Of a DNA stretch of 64,000 nucleotides, positions 12,254 to 23,196 are shown piece by piece. Source of the stretch: Mesorhabditis belari (taxonomy: Eukaryota > Nematoda > Chromadorea > Rhabditida > Rhabditidae); contig CAUEEP010000758.1 of the NCBI GenBank assembly GCA_958450365.1, positions 1,882,565 through 1,946,564 of the forward strand, given 5' to 3'. Each line of letters begins with the position of its first letter. Position 1 is the stretch's first letter. The notes below the pieces were generated by a model. That model searched no databases. It was not told the origin of the DNA and saw only the letters and a program-made list of their open reading frames with translations. A program made the translations under genes and the position numbers.

Positions 12254-12589
12254 AAACGTCAAAAATGACTTGCCCTAGTAAATTCAATGAGTGACTACAG
12301 TACCCTGTAGTCCCTGTAGTCCTACAGTACCCTGTAGTTTTAATAACTTTTTAAATCATTTAAACTTCAGATCTCTTTTCAATCACATTCACGCTTCTTA
12401 TGGCCTTGATTCGATGATGAAAACAATGAAAAATTACTCTCAAAATTGCTCTTTATAGATAGATAAATCTTTTCAAATCGTGATCCCGAATTACGGTCAT
12501 ATTCTACAGATTACTAGTTAATAACAAGGTTTAATCACTGATCACTTTAAACTCGAATTTGCAAAACCAAAAAAAAAAAATTGTGTGGC

Positions 12590-12925
12590 TTGAGAGAGTA
12601 GTCTGAATTGTGTTCTCTTGCATAGACGATCGCACTCAGCTTTTTCGAGCTGGCCAATCCCGATTCCCAATCCCCGAAAGGAGAACTTTTCTTCTTCGTG
12701 ATCACGACCATTCAGTCGTCTTCCTTCTCGGAAGTACAAGGGCTTTCCTCAGACCTTCCCGAGGGTATTCAAATAGACCATAAAGATCTGTGAGTCACCC
12801 CCAAAGCTATCTTCTCGCCACACGCAAAAGCCCGTGAAAAGGGCAGCGGTTAAATCACCCCCTCTCCGAGCGTGTGCCAGAAAGCTCGCGTTTATGCTCG
12901 CGCACAGAGAACATTTGGAGAGATT
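12590..12925. other. GC-rich intergenic block, function unknown
   Basis: Clearly richer in G+C than its surroundings and lying between two genes. No frame has splice-bounded coding character. Its right end (about 12870-12930, CCCCCTCTCCGAG ... CGCGCACAGAGAACATTTGG) recurs at 14970-15035 and, more weakly, at 48187-48232 and 52382-52430, so at least part is a dispersed repeat. The rest may be a structured RNA or an old repeat. Confidence 0.4.
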
Positions 12926-12929
12926 GGTG

Positions 12930-13970
12930 ACTGGACTTTGGACTGGAAAAACTCTAGTGAAACTTTCAAATTTTTGAATGAAAAGCTATGCGATTATTGT
13001 TAACATTTGCAATTTGCATTTTCATGCTTAAAACTAGCAAAGAACCACTCAAAATCCTTGGAAATTTTGAATATTCCGGTGTATAAAAGTAGCTGTACTT
13101 TATTCTAATGTACTTAAGTGCAATCCATTGTAAACGTCATTCTCAAATACAGCAACATAAAGTAACGTCTGATAACTTTACTTTATTTACTAAAGATGAA
13201 TGTTTTTTCTAAGAGCTTTTACGATTTATTGGATATTATTGGTTTATTGGACGGTTTTTACGATTATTGGATAAAAAGTAAATGATTACGGTAAAAGATG
13301 ACAAAGTTTAGCAAAGTGTATTCTAAAATCTACTTTTTATAATGACTATTGATCACTGTGCACGTTTGTTGTAAAGACAGAGATCATTTACAAAAAAACA
13401 CTGCTGTTTTTGAAAAGATTTGAACAATAAAGAGATATTCTAGCTTTCAAAAACGTTTTTTTTTCAGTACTAAACGTAAACTTTTCAGACGTAAACTTTT
13501 TATTTTCATTCAACAATCATCTTCTGAAGTTTTGTCTACTTTTTTATACTAGCTTGTTCATCTTTCAGTTATTCTAATGTACTGTGCAATCCATTGTTAA
13601 GTCACTCTCAAATACAATAACATAAAGTAACGCTGTAACTTTACTTTTTTACTAAAGTGTGTTTTTCTAAGAGCTTTTACGATCTATTGGATTTTATTGG
13701 TTTATTGGACGGTTTTTACGATTTTTACGATTATTGGATAAAAAGTAAATGATTACGGCAAAAGATGACAAAGTTTAGCAAAATGTATTCTAAAATCTAC
13801 TGACTGGGCTTTCAACACCAAAAAACTCGAGTAAAACTTTCAAATTTTTGAATGAAATTCTATGCGATTATTGTTAACATTTGCAATTTGCATTTTCATA
13901 CTTAAAATTAGCAAAGAATCACTAAAAATCCATTGGAAATTTTGAATATTTCGGCGTATAAAAGTGGCTG
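12930..13970. repeat. Tandemly duplicated AT-rich dispersed repeat
   Basis: Two related copies lie next to each other (about 12940-13510 and 13515-13970, the second rearranged). A third copy is at 18755-19255. Shared landmarks include AGAGCTTTTACGATTTATTG, GTGCACGTTTGTTGTAAAGA and AACGTAAACTTTTCAG. There is no coding potential; the copies look like a non-autonomous repeat family. Confidence 0.8.
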
Positions 13971-14190
13971 TACAAGTATTCCGTGGCTGTACAAGTATAA
14001 AAGTGGATGTACAAGTATTCCATGGCTGCACAAGTGTAAAAGTGGCTGTACAAGTATTCCGGCGTATAAAAGTGGCTGTACAAGTATCAAAGTGGCTGTA
14101 CAAGTATTCCGTAACTGTACAAGTATTCCGTGGCTGTACAAGTGTAAAAGTGGCTGTACAAGTTTTCCGGCGTATAAAAGTGGCCACAGA
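13966..14190 (+). repeat. Minisatellite based on GTATAAAAGTGGCTGTACAA
   Basis: About nine copies built from two modules: TATTCCGTGGCTGTACAAG and GTATAAAAGTGGCTGTACAAG. It grew from the end of the duplicated repeat: the single-copy version GGTGTATAAAAGTAGCTGTAC is at 13078-13098. All three frames are open in places, giving false ORFs. Confidence 0.9.
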
Positions 14191-14421
14191 CGAAACTCTT
14201 CATTAATTTCTTTTCCCCAAAAAGAAATGTTTTTCTTCTTTTTTTTGTCTTAGAGTCATTATTTCGGAAGTCTTCTGCCCATTTTTATTCCTTTTCTATT
14301 GAGAAAGGAAATGAAATGCATACGAAAAGAAGAGATCTCTATCGAGAAGATCTTTCAATTCGTTTGAAACAAGTCTTTTTTTGTCTTTTTTGTCCTTGCA
14401 ACATTTGTCTAAACACTGTTA

Positions 14422-15592
14422 ATGCTTATCTTTCTGTTATTCACATCATTTACGGTGGCTGAGAATGAAACATTGCATTTCGATGAGCACAATCCGAGGA
14501 TTTTCGACCCACCACCGAGGTTTACCTTTGACTACTTTTGATTGTTTGTTTATCAAGCCAACGGATTGTTGTTTTATGTAATAAATCTTATAGTTAGACT
14601 CGCTGACGATTCGTTTGTATTCTGGTATACCAAAAAACCTAAACTAAACCTCAATAATATGGCAAAAGACAAGCTTATTGAAGTGGTAACGATTTCGTTA
14701 TCCTGAGCTTTACCCTAAATTGATTAGAGATTAGAAACTTTATAATTCTTTCTAACTATATAAGCAGGACTATTCAAACGAGTCTGGAGCTTGGCCACTG
14801 TTTGAAATAATGAAAAACTGATCGAAAGAACTTTAGAGAACATTTGGCCGATTCTCGTTTCTGTCGGCAAGAATGGTGGATGAAAAACGACTCGACATTC
14901 AGCTGTTTTGGAGCAAAATTCGTGAAAAGCGATGGATTGTGAGTTAAGGGAAAAGATAAGGGGCGCTGAAATGACCCCCTCTCCGAGCTAGAAAGTGCGC
15001 GTTTATGCGCGCGCACAGAGAACATTTGGGGAGGTTGGTGACTGTGAAGACTTTCAACACCAAAAACTATAGTAAAACTTATATTTTTGGATTAAATGCT
15101 AGACTTAAAGAGTTAAAAAATGAAGGAAAACAGATAAGAGTTTAAATCGTTTCAAATAAATTAAGAAAAAACGAATACTTGCAGTTTTCAACCGTGCAAT
15201 CAGCATTCTCATTGTTACGAGTCGAGAGAGCCGACAGATTGGTGCATTTTGTCGTACGGATATCGGTGGAGGTGAGTAGAAAAGAGTTTTCAGAAGTAAT
15301 CTTTCAGATCTCTATCAGATTTTCTTTGATCGAAACGCTTTTCAGTAATTGGGGTTGTCATTGCGACAAGAAGTTCAACTCGTGTGTGATCGAGCGATGG
15401 AATGGTTATGGACGACAAATGGAATGGGGGTAAGTGATGGGAAACTTCCTTTTTGAAACAACAAACAACAAAAACACGCCATTTTTTGTCGATTTCAGGT
15501 ACTGTACTCCGAAAAAAGAATTCCACTGTGACCCAGAGCAAATGAAACGAAAAGAACGCGTTGATGCCTACTTGATGAGAATGAAAGGATGA
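14422..15592 (+). CDS. Secreted phospholipase A2-like protein, calcium-binding Asp replaced by Ser
   Basis: Seven exons in consistent phase: 14422-14519, 14598-14685, 14768-14799, 14837-14938, 15185-15271, 15346-15429, 15499-15592; 194 residues. A signal peptide is read at residues 1-13 (MLIFLLFTSFTVA). The core reads FSCFGAKFVKSDG, then FQPCNQHSHCYE, then WGCHCDKKFNSCV and a Cys-containing tail. This matches the secreted PLA2 arrangement C-x-x-H-D-x-C-Y followed by C-x-C-D-x-x-F-x-x-C, as in group XII and nematode sPLA2s. The residue after the active-site His is Ser rather than the calcium-binding Asp, so catalysis is doubtful; the protein may be a PLA2 homologue with a binding role. The reading frame through the active-site exon is fixed by splice phases on both sides. 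The family call rests on motif spacing, not a search. Confidence 0.75.
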
Positions 15593-16258
15593 CTCGTTTT
15601 TTTTGTGTTCTTGTAAACGCAAGCCCTCTAGCACATCCAAATCTTTTTATAAAAGAGTGTCAAAATGCTCCGTCTCCAAAACGATCTCTTTAGTTCACTA
15701 GAAGCCGTTTTTTATGTAAAACATTTGCAAAAAAAGCTTCAATTTTTACAACCATTCTGGTTTACATTCGCTTGCGTTTACATCAAAAGTTTTGTAAAAC
15801 TTTAGTGAACCAAAAGCCATATTTTTCTCGAAGCACACTGCCAATATAAATCAGCTAACTGCCAATGTTTTGTAAAAGATAAAGAATTTTGCTGAAATGT
15901 TGATCTGATTGATTGATTGTGTGTTCGCTTTTTTTTGGTTCCTGTTTTTTTTCTTCTTTTTAAAACAGATGACATCAAGCCAAAACGAGACAACTGTTCA
16001 TCATCGTTTCCCTCCAAAACAAAAAAAAACTTTGAATTAACAAGTGCAAATGATTATGGTCAAAGCTAGAACAATTGACGCTTTTAGGCTTTGGCTTTGG
16101 CTTTGGCTTTGGTTTGATCGCTTTCTCGGCACAAAAATAGTTTTTAGCTAATAGTAAAGAACTTTTTTTCATTGTTTATTTACTTAAATTAACTATCAAA
16201 GTTTGAAATAGTTGGAATTTGAGATTGAGATTAGAATTAGATTAGAAAATTATTATTT

Positions 16259-16628
16259 AAAAGTAGCCTAAAGTACTGTCACTGTAAAGAGTACTGCAGT
16301 ACAGAAGGCTCATTTTTACCGCTTCATCTGGGAAACAATACCCAAGAACGTTAGAAGATTAGATTAGAAAAATTTAAATTTAGAAAACGGATTAGAAAAA
16401 CTTAAAAACACACGGATTAGAAAAACGATCTATGCGATCTAACGATCGAAACTTAAAACTGATCTATGCGATCAAAGCTTCAAAACTTTTGAGTCTTTCA
16501 GTCTGCTTTTGATTGGTTTAAACAACGTTCTTGGTTTAAACAATGTACGGTATTGTTTCCCAGATGAAGCGGTAAAAATGAGCCTTCTGTACTGCAGTAC
16601 TCTTTACAGTACTTTAGGCTACTTTTAA
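16259..16628. repeat. Foldback element
   Basis: Arms 16259-16341 and 16549-16628 are almost perfect inverted copies (AAGTAGCCTAAAGTACTGT... against ...ACAGTACTTTAGGCTACTT) around a 200-bp AT-rich loop. Confidence 0.9.
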
Positions 16629-17037
16629 ACCTATACTTAAACCTATACATTTTAGACCTATACAATCTACATCTAAGCATGCTCTTATATTAAGTGAAAG
16701 ATCAACTTTTCGATAATCTTTGTCTTTTGGTAATCTTTGTCTGATCTGGCTGGTCTTTTTTGAGTCACAGGTGAGAAAAGTTTTCATCTTTTTTTTCGTC
16801 CGGAAATCATTAGAAAGGATTTTGAAGGTAAAAAAGTATAAAAAAGGAAAAGAAAAAGAAAGAAAAGAAAGGTGATCATTTAGTCACGTTTTATTCACTT
16901 CACAAATGGGATCTCATTGAAAAAAATGAACAACTGACAGCAGGACAACACTGCTTTAAGAGAAGGAAAAGAGGGCTTTAAAAAGTGATAACATGGTTAA
17001 TAGTTTGTATTTAGAAGGATTGTTAGGATCATATCAG

Positions 17038-17163
17038 ACCTGGCCTGGCCCAGAAAACTCTTTTGGCTTTGGTTTTTTGGCTTGTTCGTGACCTCTTGTT
17101 CTTGTAGAGCCTGCTCCTCTTGAACTTCGAAATCCCGTGGGACGTGGTTTTTGAGATTTCTTG
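17038..17163 (-). CDS. Possible terminal exon of a basic Gly/Arg-rich protein (weak)
   Basis: A G+C-richer patch whose minus strand reads, after an AATTCAAG acceptor-like sequence, KSQKPRPTGFRSSRGAGSTR and on to ...KEFSGPGQV and a stop. Composition resembles a basic tail, but the other two minus frames are also largely open and no upstream exon was found, so it may be a fragment or chance. Confidence 0.2.
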
Positions 17164-17385
17164 AATTGAATCCGTCTACTCTAATTGTACATCAATATTT
17201 GAAAGATCAGCTAATAACCATCGAAAGCTACAAATCAAAGCTTGTCTTTTCAGCTTATCATCAACACATTTTAATGACCAAAATCAAGCCAATGGGTCCC
17301 GAGAGATCATTAGGAAAAGAGGACAATCAGATCATTAAAAAATCGAGCTTTATAAGTTCAATTATTAGTAAGAGAGCTTTAGAAT

Positions 17386-17589
17386 TCGAATTCTAGTTCT
17401 AAATATTTGTACGAGATAAAGTACAGAGCGATCAATCACGCAAAGCACTACGAGTACTGTACACGGGGGACAAAAGCCGGTACTCCTGTCGGGCTTTTGT
17501 CCCCCTTGTACAGTACTCGTAGTGGTTTGCGTGATTGATCGCTCTGTACTTATAAGTATCTCGTACAAATATTTAGAACTAGAATTCGA
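17386..17589. repeat. Near-perfect 200-bp hairpin
   Basis: Arms 17386-17480 and 17495-17589 are inverted copies (GAATTCTAGTTCTAAATATT... mirrored). The apex CAAAAGCCGGTACTCCTGTC recurs at 17590-17625. Confidence 0.92.
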
Positions 17590-18754
17590 CAAAAGACAAA
17601 AGTCGGTACTCCTGTCGGGCTTTTGTCTGCTTTCCTGATATCGGTACTTTATCAAACAAGGTATTATATTATTCTGCCGGTTGGGTTAGTTGAACTGTGA
17701 CACGCTTACAAGCCTTGCTACTAAAGTGCAGATTGACAATTTTGTCCAATTCTGTCCTCTAATGTGGGGTCAGGGTATCAACTGGGCTATAATGTAGCCT
17801 AGTTATATTTTTGTAACCAGGTGTACAATTGAATAGTTAGGTATGGATCAGGCTGACTAGACAAGGCTAAGTCAAAGTCAAGCCTGAATCTGATCTTGTA
17901 ATAAGTCGTGCCGACTAAAGCCAGGCCAGAATCTAAGTCTGGTTTTGGCTAGGCTTTTGGTTAGGCTTGCCTAGTGGCCGATTGAGTCAAAACTTTGCTC
18001 TCATTTCAGAGTTTGATCCCCAGCCTCTCAGCTGTCTCATTCTATTCAACACGAAAACATTTTATTGGCAAAAGGAAATCAAAAGAAATCAAGGGAAACC
18101 GGTGGTCCCAAGAGATCTATCAGAACAGAAAACAAGAGAAAAGAACTGAGAAAAAGGGGAATCAGATCAAAATGAAAGAAAGAGATCGGAGAAGACAAAT
18201 GATTGTCCCTTTCCTCTTGTATTCTCATGGGATCTTTCTCTCTCATTCCACCAGGTGTTTGTGTTATTTTGGAAACTCTTTTGGCCTCTTTTTCACAGAT
18301 TTATCCGCTTTTTAATCAAAGTTTCGTTTCTTTTTTTGTTCTCTAAAATTGTTCACTCACAATTGTCTAGGGAATTGTGGAAAACGATCATTTTTTGGGG
18401 AATTTTTGTACTCAATCAGCTAAAGTATGGAGATTTTTGAGTCTAGTACAATGGATCTTTGTTTTTAAACTCTTTTTTTTTTTAATATTTGTTTTCTGTT
18501 CTGATAGATCTCTTGGGACCACCGGTTTCCCTTGATTTCCTTTGATTTTCTTTGGTCAAAACAGATCCGATTTTATTATTTGAAAGAGATCATTGAATAG
18601 AATTTTGGTCATCAGATATCATAGTTGGCATTTGAATGGTTGAGTTTAGTCATCAATATCGTAAAATCAAAGAATCAGCTTTTTTTTTGGGCAAATTCGC
18701 GTCGTTCGAATTGATGGAGTGAAGCTTTGAGAAAAATGATGGAAGAAGTTGAAC

Positions 18755-19255
18755 TTTTATTTTCATTCAACAATCATCTTCTGAAAGTTTTGTCTACTTT
18801 TTTTTTATACTAGCTTGTTCATCCTTTCACTTGCAATTATTCTAATGTACTTTCTAATTCTAATGTAAGTGCAATCCATTGTTAGCGTCATTCTCAAATA
18901 CAGTAACATAAAGTAATCTCTGCTAACTTTACTTTATTTACTAAAGGTAAATGTTTTTTCTAAGAGCTTTTACGATTTATTGGATATTATTGGTTTATTG
19001 GACGGTTTTTACGGTTTTTACGATTATTGGATAAAAAGTAAAAGACTACGGTAAAAGATGACAAAGTTTAGCAAAATGTATTCTAAAATCTACTTTTTAT
19101 AATGACGATTGATCACTGTGCACGTTTGTTGTAAAGACAGAGATCATTTACAAAAAAACACTGCTGTTTTTAAAAAGATTTGAACAATAAAGAGATATTC
19201 TAGCTTTCAAACGTTTTTTTTTTCAGTACTAAACGTAAACTTTTCAGACAAAAAT
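18755..19255. repeat. Third copy of the AT-rich dispersed repeat
   Basis: Matches 13130-13500 nearly base for base over several hundred bases, including GTGCACGTTTGTTGTAAAGA and TAAACGTAAACTTTTCAGAC. Confidence 0.85.
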
Positions 19256-19842
19256 CCATTTCAAATTCATCTTTTGAAAAAAAACGATGCTTTTTTAATC
19301 ATTTTGACATTGAAAAAATTGATCCAGAACTTTTTTTTTTTTGCTAATAAACATGTTCAATATTTCAAAAAAGACATTTAGACGAAAAATCCGATTTTTT
19401 TTTACTTAAACTCGAGTTCTTATCTATTAGGAAATTGTAAAATACCAATCTCAATCTCTTCTATTTTCTTTTCATTTCTTTATCTGAATAATCCATCAGT
19501 AACCTATTATTTTCAAATGCGTCTTGCTGCTCAAAGATATTTGATGGAAAAAAGCTCAATTCTTTATTGACAAATTCAAAATTCTAGTGAGAAAAGAGCT
19601 ACTTTCACTTACCATTTTTGGCATCAGGAGCTTGAAAAACTCTATTACCGTAGTTTATGACCGAAGTTTGATATAGACTCGACAAATGAATAGCCCAATC
19701 GGTTTCCCGACTCCGATAACCCCCGATAACCCAAATTCACAGCTGAATATCTTCTTTTTGTATCATCAAAGCAAAGGGAAAATCTTTGTCATTAACTGCA
19801 AGGTGTTCTTTGTCATTAACCACAATCACTCTCCCGCACAAT

Positions 19843-19895
19843 CGCTCTCCATCTGGCACATGGCTTTCGGTTAAGTCTCCCCTCCGATCATCTTG
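19843..19895 (+). promoter_or_regulatory. Duplicate of the block upstream of the U1 gene
   Basis: CGCTCTCCATCTGGCACATG and the following GGCTTTCGGTTAAGTCTCCC repeat, with few changes, the block at 20229-20276 just upstream of the U1 RNA. No snRNA follows this copy. Confidence 0.45.
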
Positions 19896-20228
19896 TTTTA
19901 ACTTTAAGTTGTTTTAACTTTTAACCTTTTAACTTTAAATGTAGGAAGGGGATTTTTAATGAACTCTTGAATTAAGTGATATTCAATTAACAGGTTTATT
20001 GTACACAAATGGTGATTGCTGTAAGTGGCGACAGTTAAACTGTACCAGGATTACTGTAAGTGACTGATTCCAAGCTGATCGTGCCGTCCTTTTATAGTTT
20101 TAGCAAGTAGACTACATGCTGTGGCCTAAAAATTTGAGATTATGAATCTTTAACATAAACAAACATTTCTCAGAAAATCCCCGTGGCAACCTGTCTTCCC
20201 CAGGGATGTCCTTTGTGGACACTCGTAA

Positions 20229-20276
20229 TCGCTCTCGATCTGGCACACGTCTTTTGGTTAAGTCTCTCCTTCGTGT
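20229..20276 (+). promoter_or_regulatory. Putative snRNA proximal sequence element region
   Basis: CGCTCTCGATCTGGCACACG followed by TCTTTTGGTTAAGTCTCTCC ends just before the U1 start, where nematode snRNA genes carry the proximal sequence element that recruits SNAPc and Pol II. The second copy at 19843-19895 suggests functional or recent duplication. The assignment is by position, not by consensus match. Confidence 0.45.
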
Positions 20277-20282
20277 CACTCA

Positions 20283-20447
20283 TAAACTTACCTGGCTGGG
20301 GGGCTTTCGTGATCACAAAGGCGGAAACCCCATGGTGAGATGCGGTCATTGCACTTTTTGGCTGTGTTGACCCGTGTGGCAGCTCCGAGTTGGGGTTCGC
20401 TAACAGCTAAATTTTTGCGTGAGGGGCTGCGTTCGCGCGGCCCCGCC
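20283..20447 (+). ncRNA. U1 spliceosomal snRNA
   Basis: U1 pairs with 5' splice sites during pre-mRNA splicing. The start AAACTTACCTGGCTGGGG carries the invariant ACTTACCTG that base-pairs with donor sites. GATCACAAAGGCGG (stem I/70K loop region), TCATTGCACTTTTTGGCTGT (U1A-type loop ATTGCAC), the Sm site AAATTTTTGCG at 20409-20418 and the 3' stem GAGGGGCTGCGTTCGCGCGG are all in order. About 165 nt, as expected. The minus-strand ORF over this gene is a shadow. Confidence 0.95.
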
Positions 20448-22242
20448 GATACAATTGAAAGGCTATAAGGTGTCCTTCTCAATCCTTTCCAGGACAACTT
20501 CCCAAAATTATCGATATTCTGATAAACACATTGATAAAGAGCAGTCAAACCGAGAGAATGATGCGATCCGAGTTGAGTGTGCTGTCTCCCAATTCTCTTA
20601 GGATTTTCTATCCAATCAACCCTTCTTTAGTATCATTTTCAAACCGCGAAGTGTCCTCTTTCGAACCATATCAACAGTTTACATTTGTCTCTAAAAGTTA
20701 TGGACGTTTTAGAAGGTCGAAGGTTAAAGCACGGCCAAGCCAAACCTTTGACCTAAACTTTTTTCTGACTTAAAACCTTCGGGGAAATCCACTGTGGGAG
20801 TTATGGAAGAAGAAGAAAAGAAAATTAGCATTTGAACACCCAAAAATGGCTTTAAAACGCATCCATTTAAGCCGAATGTGGGGAAGTTTTTTGCTGCAAC
20901 GAGTCTAGTTTTTTGGGGTTTCCAGGAATTTTCCAGGAACTTTTCCCAAGAGTTGTTTTCGTTGGCTTTCATCCTTTTCGTACTTTATTTATCAAGAAAA
21001 ATTTTCGGACTTTCTTGAGATCGAGCGTTAAAATTAGCCAAAACCCAAGCTCAGACTTGTCCTTTTTGGGATGTTGAAAATATTTTTGAGTTTTGAGGCT
21101 TAAAGCAAGTGATTTTGAATCGAATTGAATGAATTTTGAAAAGTTATTTTTGCTTTACACGTTTTACTTTCTTTGAAAGGCTTTTTGAAATTTATCTGAA
21201 ATAAAATGAAATTTTTGAGCTACAGAAAGCGCTAGAGCTTGTTTTCTTCTTTGGTTTTGTTTTTCTAAACTACCGTAATCTTGGATAAAACTAGAGACAA
21301 GATTACCGTAGTTTTCGGCATTCTTGAGCCAAGCAAAGTCTTGGCCTGACTTTGTTTTGAACTTGGTTCATAAAAACCCCTTGCCAGAAGTCTTGGACCT
21401 CACTTCTGGCCTGGTTCTGGCCTTGCCTTGCCTGGCCTGACTCATAGGCTCTAGAACCAGTGGAAATCTCTAGTGAAAAGTTTACAATTGGTAAACTTCA
21501 TCTACTCGCAAAGTTTTTCCTTTAACTCTCAAAGCCAACAGTTCTCTGCTCTCCGTCAGGTTTGTAGACCTAAAAACCGCCTCTGTTTGCCCTTTGTTAA
21601 TTGATATTCAATTAGAATAGAGTGGGTGCTTCACTCAAGATACAAAAATTGAAAAGAAAACCAAAAAAAGAAAGGAAAAAGTCATTTGTCCATTTGGAAT
21701 TCGTTTTGTCATTTGTCCATTCCACTTCCCTGTCTCCATTTCAATTCTCCAAAAAAAACACCAAGAATTTGATTGTGTTTTCGCAAAAAGAAAAGGTTTC
21801 GAAAAGAGGTTGAAGACGATCGAATTTAGTGGAGTGTCTCCCGGAAATCGTTTGGGAAAAGGGGAAAGGAGGACTGATTGATACTCGAGAAAATAAAACT
21901 TTTCAAGGGAGTTCTTTTAGAAATATCGAGGCTAGGCTTGCGTAACTTTTGCCCTTTGAACATCCCTTTTAACATTCGCCTTTTATATCTTATATCCTTA
22001 AGTTTATAAACATATTCTTTCTGGTGCACTTACTAGCAACTCTTTAATGAAAGACTTTACAACACAATTTGACCACTTTTCATCATTATTTTTTACCGTA
22101 ACCCTGTCTAGATCTTCATGATTTGGTCTTTATTAAATGCTCTTTATTAAATGCCTATTTCATTTCCTATCGTAAAGTTAGTTGATATTACAGTAACTTG
22201 CCAACTAGGCATCTGCTTACTGATTGAGAATCCAGAAGAGAA

Positions 22243-22330
22243 TGCCGGGATTCGAACCCGCGACCTCTATCTTACCGGGCTAGAGCCTGAGCCTGAGCCT
22301 GAGCTTTACCAATAAGCTACAGCGACACGA
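22243..22330 (-). repeat. tRNA-like element with internal hexamer expansion
   Basis: The minus strand reads TGTAGCTTATTGGTAAAGCT (A-box/D-arm) and ends with GGTTCGAATCCCGGC, a perfect B box. Between them AGGCTC is repeated, enlarging the anticodon arm region. It cannot fold as a normal tRNA. Confidence 0.7.
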
Positions 22331-22506
22331 AACTTATTGCCGACAGGATAGAGTCTTATTTCCTTACTCTAATCTCAGACATCAATTCTCTATAAAACCA
22401 GACCCAAAAGTCAGGCTAGCAGGCTTCAGGAGCTTATCCAACTCATGCTTGGCTTAGCTCATTGTCAGCTCGAGCTTGACGATCAGAAAAGGAGCTACAA
22501 GACTAC

Positions 22507-23196
22507 TAGAGTTTTATGATTTTGTATAAAAAAAATGATTATCAGCTACAAGTTATACAAAAAAAACGCCAAGTTCTTTGATTATTCTTTTCTTTTCTTA
22601 CTTTACTAATTGGTATTCAGTTGAGAGAGTGGAAATCAACGAAATCACGTGCAAATTGAGGAAATTTTGAGACGATTCAGTAAATTGAAGGTTTTTCTTG
22701 AATTGACTTGAATTGACATGGAATTGACAATGGAATAGCCATTTTGTGAGAAAACTTCGAACAAATGCGATAGCTACACAAAATCTGCTCAGTCGACGGT
22801 GAAAAATCAAGTTTGCATGACGTTTCAAAGTTGTTTAACGATACGTGCAAAAGTATAAAAGTCTGTTCAGATTGTCATTTTTACAACTGAATGCTTTTAT
22901 TGAACTTTCTATTGTTTAAAAAGCTATAAAGTACAAGTAATTTGATCTTTACTCTCAGAAAAACCTTCAATTTACTGAGTCGTCTCAAAATTTCCTCAAT
23001 TTGCACGTGATTTCCTCAATTTGCACCTGATTTCGTTGATTTCCACTCTCTCAACTGAATACCAATTAGTAAAGTAAGAAAAGAAAGAAAAAGAAAGGAA
23101 TAATAAAAGAACTTAGCGTTTCTTTTTGTATAACTTGTAGCTGATAATTATTTTTAGGTGATAATTATTTTTTTTTATACAAAATCATAAAACTAC
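22507..23196. repeat. Large foldback element
   Basis: Arms about 22507-22707 and 22958-23196 are inverted copies; landmarks are ATTGAGGAAATTTTGAGACG and its mirror. A short local duplication in the right arm repeats TTTCCTCAATTTGCACGTGA. The loop is about 250 bp. Confidence 0.9.

Larger units (their letters stand above)
15593..20270. other. Gene-poor repeat-rich interval
   Basis: No supported protein gene. Contents: foldbacks at 16259-16628 and 17386-17589, a copy of the AT-rich dispersed repeat (18755-19255), and AT-rich unique DNA. One weak coding candidate is listed separately at 17038-17163. Confidence 0.6.

Noticed and set aside
16060..16120. KPKPKP repeat protein on the minus strand
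   Set aside because: Hexanucleotide GGCTTT microsatellite; no gene context.
20288..20548. 86-codon minus-strand ORF
   Set aside because: Antisense of the U1 snRNA gene.
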